Assembly (NCBI GenBank): GCA_051984675.1
Contig: JBPYFK010000157.1
Location: 1-9,176, forward strand
Source: JBPYFK01 sp051984675
Lineage (GTDB): Bacteria > Actinomycetota > Actinomycetes > Mycobacteriales > Pseudonocardiaceae
Reading direction: 5' to 3'
Length of the DNA: 9,176 nucleotides
The notes below the pieces were generated by a model that ran no database searches, was not told where the DNA came from, and saw nothing but the letters and a program-made list of their open reading frames with translations. This document shows, piece by piece, positions 1-6,218 of this stretch. Positions within the stretch are counted from its first letter, which is position 1; every line of letters starts with the position of its first letter. Position numbers and translations under genes: made by a program.

Positions 1-280
1 GCTGCCGTTCCTGTGGAACGTCTTCACCAGCTACCGCTACGGCGAGGTCGTCACCGTCGACGACCCGTGGGGTTACGGCAACTCGCTGGAATGGGCGACC
101 TCCTGCCCACCACCCCGGCACAACTTCTACGACCTGCCCCGGATTCGCTCCAACCGGCCGGCCTTCGAGCTGCACTACCCGCACATGCGGGACCGGATGG
201 CAGCCGAGGCGCACGTTCTCGGAGCGCAGCAGGCCGCACTCCGGGAACGCGACACCCACGGCCCACCGGGTTCCGAGTGA
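1..280 (+). CDS. ctaD: Cytochrome c oxidase subunit I, C-terminal end (partial)
   Basis: This is the last 92 codons of an open frame that enters from the left edge and stops at TGA 278-280. The encoded tail has the hallmark actinobacterial CtaD C-terminus: a final membrane-helix remnant (FLWNVFTSYRYGE), then DDPWGYGNSLEWATSCPPP, then RHNFYDLPRIRSNRPAFELH. The soluble tail lies on the cytoplasmic side after the last transmembrane helix. The enzyme is the catalytic heme-copper subunit of the terminal aa3 oxidase; its heme and copper ligands are outside the window. It converges on the RidA gene with only 11 bases between the stop codons and no convincing terminator. It looks unrelated to the catabolic island that follows. 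Actinomycetes often carry more than one ctaD copy, so this may be a paralogue. Confidence 0.93.
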   Translation, partial: LPFLWNVFTSYRYGEVVTVDDPWGYGNSLEWATSCPPPRHNFYDLPRIRSNRPAFELHYPHMRDRMAAEAHVLGAQQAALRERDTHGPPGSE

Positions 281-291
281 GTCCCGGGGCG

Positions 292-678
292 TCAGTCCAG
301 CACGGCGAGCGCGTCGATCTCGACGAGCAATCCCGGCGGCAGACCCACGTACACCGTGGTACGTGCGGGGAAAGGCTCCCCGACGACACGGGCGTAGGTC
401 TCGTTCATCTCGGCGAAATGCGCAACGTCGGTCAGGTAGACCCGCAGCATGATGACGTCCCGCAGGCTCCCGCCGCCTGCCTCCAGGATCGCGATGACGT
501 TGCGCAGAGCCTGCTCGGTCTGCTCGGCGACCCCGCCGGCGACGGGCTGGCCCGTTGCGGGATCAACCGGGGTCTGCCCCGAGACCTGGAGCAGGTTGCC
601 CTTGCGAACCGCCTGCGAGAGCGGGATGTTCGCCGGGGGTGTCGGCGCGTTCGTCGTGCTGACCACGGTCCTGGACAT
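292..678 (-). CDS. ridA: RidA-family enamine/imine deaminase
   Basis: This 128-residue protein matches the RidA (YjgF/YER057c/UK114) family in length. The family hydrolyses reactive enamine/imine intermediates such as 2-aminoacrylate, released by PLP dehydratases, to 2-oxoacids and ammonia in the cytosol. Visible signatures are QVSGQTPVDP (residues 32-41), a central GG-SLRDVIMLRVYLTD segment, and PARTTVYVGLPPGLLVEIDALAV near the C-terminus. That last segment supplies the active-site arginine and the conserved glutamate. The ATG shares its first base with the stop codon of the upstream IclR gene (TGATG), which indicates translational coupling, and AAGGAA lies about 10 bases upstream. Its natural partner is the dehydratase on the opposite strand (2614-3924). 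RidA subgroups differ in substrate and sequence alone does not settle which one this is. Confidence 0.9.
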   Translation of the reverse strand: MSRTVVSTTNAPTPPANIPLSQAVRKGNLLQVSGQTPVDPATGQPVAGGVAEQTEQALRNVIAILEAGGGSLRDVIMLRVYLTDVAHFAEMNETYARVVGEPFPARTTVYVGLPPGLLVEIDALAVLD

Positions 679-1463
679 CAGTGCGGTGTTCCTTTCCGTT
701 CTTCGGGGAGGTATCCCATTTCGGCCACGTAACCCATTTCGGCAGAGACCTCGCGAGTGGCCCGCAGCAGGTCGTCGACGAGCGCGAGCAGCCCGTCGAA
801 GTCGACGAGCACCTTCGGGGCGGACAGCGACATGGCGGCGACGACGTGACCGCCACTGTCCCGGATGGGGGCGCCGATGCAGTGCACGAAGTCCTCGTGC
901 TCACCGCGATCCACCGCGTAGCCGCGCTCCCGCACCTCGTCCAGCGCTTCGAGGAAGCGGTCGGCCGAGCTGATCGTGCTTTCCGTGAGCGGGGGGTAGC
1001 TCAGCCGCTCGGCCAGCGCGGCGCGCTGGCCCGCCGGCCACCAGGCGACCAGTACCTTGCCCACGGCGGTGCAGTGCAGCGGCGCACGCCGGCCGACCCG
1101 GGAGTACATCCGCACGGCATGTCTGCTGTCCACCTTGTCGATGTAGACGGCCTGATCGTCCTCGAAAGTCGCCAGGTGGATCGTGTGGCCGGTGCGTTCG
1201 CCCAACTCCACGAGATACGAGCGGGCGGTTCGGCGTACGTCGATGTCTTCCAGGGCACGGTTGGCGAGGTCGAACAACGCGCTGCCGAGCCGGTAGCTGT
1301 GCGCGTCCTCGCGGCGCACGAAGCGGCTCGCCTCCAGCGTGCGGAGCAGGCGCATGGCGGTGGACTTGTGCACGCCCAACGACCCCGCCAGCTGGTCCAA
1401 CGTCTGCGGCCCCCGGGCCAGCTCGCCGAGCATGCTCAGCCCGCGCTCCAGGCTCTGGCTCAT
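678..1463 (-). CDS. IclR-family transcriptional regulator
   Basis: This 261-residue protein has the IclR two-domain plan. Residues 1-65 form a winged helix-turn-helix (RGLSMLGELARGPQTLDQLA, then GVHKSTAMRLLRTLE and the wing YRLGSALFDLA). Residues about 75-250 form the GAF-like effector domain, including CTAVGKVLVAW and GEHEDFVHCIGAPIRDSGGHVVAAMSLS. I place the start at ATG 1463 because it overlaps the kinase stop as ATGA and has GGGGAG 8 bases upstream. The frame extends 13 codons further up, but those residues do not look like an IclR start. It lies between the kinase and ridA in one coupled operon, so it probably controls its own operon and the divergent dehydratase operon through 2561-2601. 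The effector may be a pathway sugar acid such as KDG or KDPG, which is inference. The C-terminus carries a doubled AEMGY motif from an 18-base tandem repeat. Confidence 0.92.
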   Translation of the reverse strand: MSQSLERGLSMLGELARGPQTLDQLAGSLGVHKSTAMRLLRTLEASRFVRREDAHSYRLGSALFDLANRALEDIDVRRTARSYLVELGERTGHTIHLATFEDDQAVYIDKVDSRHAVRMYSRVGRRAPLHCTAVGKVLVAWWPAGQRAALAERLSYPPLTESTISSADRFLEALDEVRERGYAVDRGEHEDFVHCIGAPIRDSGGHVVAAMSLSAPKVLVDFDGLLALVDDLLRATREVSAEMGYVAEMGYLPEERKGTPH

Positions 1464-2518
1464 GCGATCAACTCCCCGTCGCGCACCCGCGCCGCCGCCC
1501 ATTCGCGCTCGTCCGCGGCGAGCATCCGCGCGACGTCGGCCGCGGCCAGGGGTGGTGCCATGTCATCGTCGGTGCACAGCACCGCCGCGGCTTGCAGGTG
1601 ACCGGCGCGCAACCGCTGCTTCCGGCTGTCTCCGCGCAGGGTCGCGGCGAGGAAACCCGCCGCGAACGCGTCTCCGGCACCGACCGGTTCGACCACGTCC
1701 ACGTTCAATGCGGGGACGAAGACTTCGTGCCCGTCATCCCCACCCTCACCGCCTTCCACCAGCGTGGCTCCGCGTGCGCCGTGCTTGATCACGAGCGTGC
1801 GCGGATGCGGCAGCAGCTCGCGGATGCCGCTGGTCGAGGACGTGTTCCACACCGCTTCCGCCTCGTCTGCGCCGACAAGCACGATGCTGGCGCGATCGGC
1901 AAGCTCGCGTAGCAGCCCGGCGGGATCGGCCACCTGGTGAGCGCCAGCGGCCTTCCACAGCCTGGGGCGCCAGTTGACGTCAAAGGAGACGAGCCTCGTG
2001 CGGTCGTCGGACAGCGCGGCGTCGACCAAGGCGCGGCAGCTCTGCGAGAGTGCCGGGGTGATCCCGCTGAGGTGCAGCAGGCTGGTGGTCGACAGGTCCA
2101 GGCCGTCGAGCACCTCCGGTCCCATCGCGGCTGCCGCCGAGCTGGCCCTGTAGTACCACACCTGACTGCCGCCAGGCGCTGACGCTTTGAAGTAGACCCC
2201 GGTCGGCCTGCGCGGGTCGATGCGCACATCGCTCGTGTCGACTCCGGCGGTCCGCATCGCGTCCAGCACGGCTCGCCCGAACGGATCGTCCCCGACCGCA
2301 CCGACCCACCGGCTCTTGATCCCGGTGGCGGCCAGGTGGCAGGCGACGTTGGACTCCGCGCCCGCAACGGTGCGCCGCCAGGTGGTGACCTCGTCCGGCG
2401 GACCGGGGTGGGACGGCACGAACAACGCCATCGCTTCCCCGAGGCAAACCACGTCGGCCTCGCTCGGCCCGTCGCTGGATCTTGCCTGGTCCCCCAAACT
2501 TGCCTGGTCGCTACCCAT
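1460..2518 (-). CDS. kdgK: PfkB-family sugar kinase, probable 2-keto-3-deoxygluconate kinase
   Basis: This 352-residue ribokinase-fold protein should phosphorylate a sugar acid with ATP in the cytosol. Domain marks in order are CLGEAMALFVP (residues 25-34), the substrate loop VAGAESNVACHLA (51-63), WVGAVGDDPFG (71-81), SFDVNWRPRLW (178-188, typical of KDG kinases), and the catalytic anion hole EPVGAGDAFAAGF (277-289), with Asp283 as general base. The length is normal for the family. I chose ATG 2518 over ATG 2530 because GGAGGAG lies just upstream of 2518 and would sit inside the coding sequence with the longer start. It heads the minus operon, overlaps iclR by ATGA, and diverges from the dehydratase gene. 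KDPG aldolase at 6219 would take its product. Fructokinase or 2-keto-gluconate kinase are alternatives, but the DVNWRP motif and the aldolase neighbour favour KDG. Confidence 0.85.
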   Translation of the reverse strand: MGSDQASLGDQARSSDGPSEADVVCLGEAMALFVPSHPGPPDEVTTWRRTVAGAESNVACHLAATGIKSRWVGAVGDDPFGRAVLDAMRTAGVDTSDVRIDPRRPTGVYFKASAPGGSQVWYYRASSAAAAMGPEVLDGLDLSTTSLLHLSGITPALSQSCRALVDAALSDDRTRLVSFDVNWRPRLWKAAGAHQVADPAGLLRELADRASIVLVGADEAEAVWNTSSTSGIRELLPHPRTLVIKHGARGATLVEGGEGGDDGHEVFVPALNVDVVEPVGAGDAFAAGFLAATLRGDSRKQRLRAGHLQAAAVLCTDDDMAPPLAAADVARMLAADEREWAAARVRDGELIA

Positions 2519-2529
2519 GCACTCCTCCA

Positions 2530-2560
2530 TTGACGGCCCGCCGGCCGGATGCTACACAAT
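2530..2560 (+). promoter_or_regulatory. Candidate promoter for the plus-strand operon
   Basis: TTGACG at 2530-2535 resembles a -35 box. It is followed after 17-19 bases by TACACAAT (2553-2560), a fair -10 match. Transcription would begin near 2565, directly at the inverted repeats, so a bound repressor would block it. The -35 box lies just upstream of the chosen kinase start codon. On the minus strand only weak boxes are visible: TTGCAT followed by TAGCAT at a long spacing. Confidence 0.35.
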
Positions 2561-2601
2561 CTTGCTGCAAGTTATGCAATTAACATTGCACATTATGCAA
2601 T
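2561..2601. promoter_or_regulatory. Operator cluster in the divergent control region (probable IclR target)
   Basis: In an otherwise G+C-rich window this 41-base AT-rich stretch holds repeated half-sites. CTTGC-T-GCAAG is a perfect small palindrome at 2561-2571. TTATGCAAT occurs at 2572-2580 and again at 2593-2601, exactly 21 bases (two helical turns) apart. ATTGCA-CATTA-TGCAAT at 2585-2601 is a perfect 6-base inverted repeat with a 5-base spacer. The first TGCAAT also pairs with the central ATTGCA across TAAC. The cluster lies between the two divergent operons and abuts the AGGAGG ribosome site (2602-2607) of the dehydratase gene. The only regulator encoded nearby is the IclR protein, so it is the likely binder, by inference. 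Confidence 0.7.
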
Positions 2602-2613
2602 AGGAGGAAATCC

Positions 2614-3924
2614 GTGCGAGCGGCGACGATCGATCGGGGCGCGGTTGACGCGCTCCGCGGCGAACGCATCGACTGGCGCTTCAAGGGCATGCCGGCGGAG
2701 GCGTTCGGCCGCACCGTCGCGGAGTTCCTCGGGCAGCGGCCGAAGCTCTTCGACGACGGCTTCGTCGGACCACTGCTGGTGCTCGACGAGGGGGCGTTGG
2801 CACACAACCTCCGCACGATGGCGGACTGGTGTGCCGGCCACGGCCTCCTGCTGGCACCCCACGGCAAGACCACGATGGCCCCGCGGCTGTTCCAGCGGCA
2901 GATCGAGCACGGGGCGTGGGGCATCACCGCTGCCAACGTCAGCCAGCTCCGCGTCTACCGCGCGTTCGGGGTGAGCCGGATTCTGCTGGCCAACCAGCTC
3001 GTCGATCCGCACGGGCTGGGCTGGCTGGCAACGGAACTGGACCGCGACCCGGAATTCTCCTTCGGCTGCTGGGTGGACTCCGTCGACGGCGTGCGGTTGA
3101 TGACCGAAGCACTGATCCGGCGCGCGCCGAACCGCCTGATCGACGTCCTCGTCGAGCTGGGCGGTGCGCATGGACGCACCGGGCTGCGTAGCCGCGAGGA
3201 GGCGCTCGACGTCGCGCGGGCGGTCTCGGAAAGCCCGGTCCTGCGCCTGGTCGGCGTCGCCGGGTACGAAGCCGCGATGGCACACGACCTCAGCTCCACA
3301 TCGCTGTCTACTGTGGACGACTACATGGGGCGACTGCGCGACCTCACCGGCGAGCTGGCCGACCTCGGCCACTTCGACGACACGGACGAGGTGATCGTCA
3401 CCTGCGGGGGGAGCGCCTACTTCGACCAGGTCGCCGAGGCACTCGCCGCGCCCTGGACGGATGGCCTGCCCGTGACGCCTGTCCTGCGCAGTGGCGCGTA
3501 CCTGACCCACGACGACGGGCTGTACCGCACGATGTCGCCGTTCGGCCGGTCACACCGACTGGCCGGCGGGGAGCGCGCGTTCCGCCCGGCCATGCGGATC
3601 TGGTCGCAGGTCACCTCCCGCCCGGAACCTGATCTCGCACTGCTGACGATGGGTCGCCGGGACGTCTCGTTCGACCAGCACTTTCCCGAGCCCCAGGTCA
3701 TCCGTGGTCGGAATGGTGAGATGCGCACGCTGGCCCACTGCCAGGTCACGTCGCTGGCGGACCAGCACGCCTTTCTCGCGGTGGAACCGGCCGCCGGGGA
3801 GGTCGGGATCGGGGACTGGATCGGTTTCGGGCTGTCCCATCCCTGCACCGTGTTCGACAAGTGGCCGCTGATCCCCGTCGTCGACGGCACCGAAGTCGTC
3901 GACCTGATCCGTACTTTCTTCTGA
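2614..3924 (+). CDS. Fold-type III PLP D-amino-acid dehydratase/deaminase (D-serine dehydratase-like)
   Basis: This 436-residue enzyme resembles the eukaryotic-type D-serine dehydratase and D-threonine aldolase group: an alanine-racemase-like TIM barrel followed by a D-serine-dehydratase-like beta domain. The PLP Schiff-base lysine is Lys85 in LAPHGKTTMAP. The C-terminal GLSHPCTVFDKW supplies His409 and Cys411, the HxC zinc pair that typifies zinc-dependent D-serine dehydratases. The reaction would be loss of water and ammonia from a D-beta-hydroxy amino acid, giving a 2-oxoacid. The start is GTG with AGGAGG and a 6-base gap. It opens the plus operon, 21 bases ahead of the D-aminoacylase. RidA on the facing strand would process its enamine product. 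Candidate substrates are D-serine, D-threonine or, given KDG kinase and KDPG aldolase nearby, D-glucosaminate. Family assignment is secure; the substrate is inferred. Confidence 0.88.
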   Translation: MRAATIDRGAVDALRGERIDWRFKGMPAEAFGRTVAEFLGQRPKLFDDGFVGPLLVLDEGALAHNLRTMADWCAGHGLLLAPHGKTTMAPRLFQRQIEHGAWGITAANVSQLRVYRAFGVSRILLANQLVDPHGLGWLATELDRDPEFSFGCWVDSVDGVRLMTEALIRRAPNRLIDVLVELGGAHGRTGLRSREEALDVARAVSESPVLRLVGVAGYEAAMAHDLSSTSLSTVDDYMGRLRDLTGELADLGHFDDTDEVIVTCGGSAYFDQVAEALAAPWTDGLPVTPVLRSGAYLTHDDGLYRTMSPFGRSHRLAGGERAFRPAMRIWSQVTSRPEPDLALLTMGRRDVSFDQHFPEPQVIRGRNGEMRTLAHCQVTSLADQHAFLAVEPAAGEVGIGDWIGFGLSHPCTVFDKWPLIPVVDGTEVVDLIRTFF

Positions 3925-3945
3925 GCAGCCGAGGGATACTCCACT

Positions 3946-5535
3946 GTGGACATCGTCGTCCAAGGAGCTCGTGTCGTCGACGGCACTGGCGCGCCCGCCT
4001 ACCGTGCCGACGTCGGCATCGAGTCGGGCCGGATCGCTGCGATCGGCACGGGGCACCGGCTGACCGGACAGCGTCTGATCGACGCGGCCGGGCTCGTGCT
4101 CGCCCCCGGCTTCATCGACATGCACGCGCATTCCGACCTGCAACTCCTCGCCGACCCCGACCACACCGCCAAGGTGTCGCAGGGTGTAACGCTGGAGGTG
4201 CTCGGCCAGGACGGCTTGTCCTACGCGCCGGTGGACGACGCCACGCTGGCCAGCCTGCGCGCCCAACTCGCCGGCTGGAACGACGACCCGCCCGGCTTCG
4301 ACTGGAACTGGCGCAGCGTCGCGGACTATCTCGACCGGCTCGATGACGGCATCGCCACGAACGCGGCCTATCTCGTTCCGCAAGGGACCCTTCGGATGCT
4401 GTGCGTCGGGCACGAGAACCGGCCGGCGACCGGGCCGGAACTCGACCGGATGCGCGAGATCCTGCGGAAATCGCTGCGCGATGGCGCGTTCGGCATGTCC
4501 TCGGGATTGACGTACACACCTGGAATGTACGCGAGTACATCCGAGCTTGCCGCGCTCTGCGAGGTCGTCGCCGCCCATGGTGGGTTCTACAGCCCACATC
4601 ATCGCAGCTACGGCGCTGGCGCGCTCGACGCCTACCAGGAGATGATCGAGGTCAGCAGGACCTCGGGGTGCCCGCTGCACCTCGCACACGCGACGATGAA
4701 CTTCGGCGTCAACAAGGGCAAAGCCGAGGAACTCCTGTCCATAGTGGATGAGGCCCTCGACGAAGGATGCGACATCACTCTGGACAGCTACCCGTACCTT
4801 CCCGGATCGACCTCCTTGCACGCCCTGCTGCCGAGTTGGGCGACCGAGGGCGGCGTCGATGTCACGGTGACACGACTGCGCGATCCCGCTCAGCGGAGCC
4901 GCATCCGTCACGTCATGGAAGTCGATGGCTCCGACGGGTGCCACGGTGTGCCGATCGACTGGGACACCATCGAGATCAACGGCGTACGGCAGCTTGAGCG
5001 CCACGGCCATCTGGTGGGCCACAGCATTGCCGAATCCGCCCGGCGGGCGGGCACATCGCCGGCCGACCTCTACTTCGACGTGCTGATCTCCGATCGGCTG
5101 GGCACCTCCTGCCTCATGCACGTGGGTCACGAGGAGAACGTGCGGGCGATCATGCGCCATCGGGTGCACACGGTCGGCAGCGACGGTCTCCTGGTCGGCG
5201 CGCGCCCGCATCCGAGGGCGTGGGGTACGTTCCCCCGCTACCTGGCACGTTACGTGCGGGAACTGGGTGTGCTCAGCCTGGAGGACTGTGTCGCTCACAT
5301 GACCGGGCGCGCGGCTGACCGGCTGGGCCTTTCCGATCGGGGCTTGATTCGCCCCGGCCTCGCCGCCGACCTGGTGCTGTTCGACCCCGACGAGGTCCGC
5401 GACACCGCGACCTTCCAAGAACCACGCCAGCAGCCCGCGGGCATCCCCTACGTCTTCGTCAACGGCGTGCCGGTGATCGACGGTGGTCGCCGCAACGGCA
5501 CTCTTCCCGGCCACGCCCTGCGCAAGCAGAGCTGA
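3946..5535 (+). CDS. N-acyl-D-amino-acid deacylase (D-aminoacylase, amidohydrolase superfamily)
   Basis: This 529-residue protein has the usual length of D-aminoacylases, which hydrolyse N-acyl-D-amino acids to the free D-amino acid and a carboxylate at a zinc site. Residues 1-50 form the small beta-sandwich. GFIDMHAHSD gives metal ligands His60 and His62. FYSPHHRSYG (214-223) and LHLAHATM (244-251) carry the barrel histidines. DSYPYLPGSTSL (280-291) and TVGSDGLLVGARPHPRAWGTFPRYL (409-433) follow, with Asp413 as the catalytic aspartate. Where D-aminoacylases have GNCG with a metal-binding cysteine, this protein has GQDG (Asp89), so the metal site may differ. The start is GTG with GAGGGA 9 bases upstream. 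It lies 21 bases behind the dehydratase and would feed it. A deacetylase for N-acetyl-D-glucosaminate is a plausible specific role, inferred from context. Confidence 0.88.
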   Translation: MDIVVQGARVVDGTGAPAYRADVGIESGRIAAIGTGHRLTGQRLIDAAGLVLAPGFIDMHAHSDLQLLADPDHTAKVSQGVTLEVLGQDGLSYAPVDDATLASLRAQLAGWNDDPPGFDWNWRSVADYLDRLDDGIATNAAYLVPQGTLRMLCVGHENRPATGPELDRMREILRKSLRDGAFGMSSGLTYTPGMYASTSELAALCEVVAAHGGFYSPHHRSYGAGALDAYQEMIEVSRTSGCPLHLAHATMNFGVNKGKAEELLSIVDEALDEGCDITLDSYPYLPGSTSLHALLPSWATEGGVDVTVTRLRDPAQRSRIRHVMEVDGSDGCHGVPIDWDTIEINGVRQLERHGHLVGHSIAESARRAGTSPADLYFDVLISDRLGTSCLMHVGHEENVRAIMRHRVHTVGSDGLLVGARPHPRAWGTFPRYLARYVRELGVLSLEDCVAHMTGRAADRLGLSDRGLIRPGLAADLVLFDPDEVRDTATFQEPRQQPAGIPYVFVNGVPVIDGGRRNGTLPGHALRKQS

Positions 5536-5585
5536 CCGCCGGTCCCCCAACCCCACCGGTGTCTCGTCCTCCCAGGAGTCCACCC

Positions 5586-6170
5586 ATGCACGGTTTCCTG
5601 CACTGGCCGCAGCACGACGCCAGTGGCCTTCTCGCGCTGTGCGCCACCGGCATCGCAGTGCTTCTCGCCCTGATCATCTGGGTCAAGATCGAACCCTTCA
5701 TCGCTCTGCTGGTCTCCGTCCTGCTGATCGCCCTCGCCGCCGCGCTTCCCGTGCAGAAGGTTGTCGGTACCGAGCAGAAGAGCAGCAGGCCGCTGTTGGA
5801 AAGCGGATTCGGCAGCACGCTCGGCCATATCGCCATCATCGTCGGGTTAGGGGTGTCGGCCTACGTGATCAGCTACGGGCTCCGGATCGCCCAGGGGCCG
5901 GCCACCGTCGCTATCGTGACCGCTGGCGGCATCGTGGCCCCGCTGGTCGCCCACAGTGGTTACACGCAACCACAGCTCGCGCTCATCGCGGTCGCGATCG
6001 GCGCCGGTCCGATCGTCGCCTCCCACGTCAACGACGGTGGTTTCTGGATCATCTCCCGGTACTTCGGCATCCCGGTGAAGGAGACGCTGAAAACGTGGAC
6101 TGTCCTGGAAACCATCCTGTCCGTCGTCGGCTTCGGCATGGCCGCGCTACTGACTGCCATCGTCGCCTGA
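5586..6170 (+). CDS. GntP-family permease with its middle missing (possible pseudogene)
   Basis: GntP carriers import gluconate and related hydroxy or sugar acids by proton symport and usually run about 440-460 residues with 12-14 helices. This frame has only 194. Residues 14-90 match the N-terminal end (EPFIALLVSVLL, then GFGSTLGHIAIIVGLG). Residues 92-194 match the C-terminal end (LRIAQGPATVAIVTAGGIVAPL, then ASHVNDGGFW). The roughly 250 residues between are absent, and the frame passes cleanly through the join near residues 88-92. Leu88, at the join, is a TTA codon (5847-5849). ATG 5586 has AGGAG 7 bases upstream; a GTG at 5559 lacks support. About five or six helices remain, which is unlikely to form a working carrier. 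It follows the deacylase by 50 bases in the operon and, if whole, would import the substrate. The lesion could be a real deletion or an assembly error. Confidence 0.8.
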   Translation: MHGFLHWPQHDASGLLALCATGIAVLLALIIWVKIEPFIALLVSVLLIALAAALPVQKVVGTEQKSSRPLLESGFGSTLGHIAIIVGLGVSAYVISYGLRIAQGPATVAIVTAGGIVAPLVAHSGYTQPQLALIAVAIGAGPIVASHVNDGGFWIISRYFGIPVKETLKTWTVLETILSVVGFGMAALLTAIVA

Positions 6171-6218
6171 CGCGCGAGCGAAACAGATGTCCACAGTGAA
6201 CAATCGGGAGTCACACAC

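Noticed and set aside
266..287. CCGGG...CCCGG hairpin at the ctaD/ridA convergence
   Set aside because: The stem is only 5 bases with a 12-base loop and mostly inside coding sequence; such pairs are expected by chance at this G+C content.
13..732. 239-codon plus-strand frame across ctaD and ridA
   Set aside because: It overlaps the true ctaD frame and runs antisense through ridA; the composition is Arg/Pro/Gly-rich with no recognisable domain.
2519..2530. ATG at 2530 as the kinase start
   Set aside because: The GGAGGAG between 2530 and 2518 is better read as the ribosome site for ATG 2518, and the four extra residues carry no family signal.
5539..5559. CCGGT...ACCGG hairpin between the deacylase and permease genes
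   Set aside because: The 5-base stem has an 11-base loop and no U-tract inside an apparent operon; it is too weak to call a terminator or attenuator.
3550..5583. 677-codon open frame on the minus strand opposite the dehydratase end and the deacylase
   Set aside because: It lies antisense to two clearly recognisable enzymes. Its translation is low in hydrophobic core and has no family signature, which is typical of shadow frames in high-G+C DNA.
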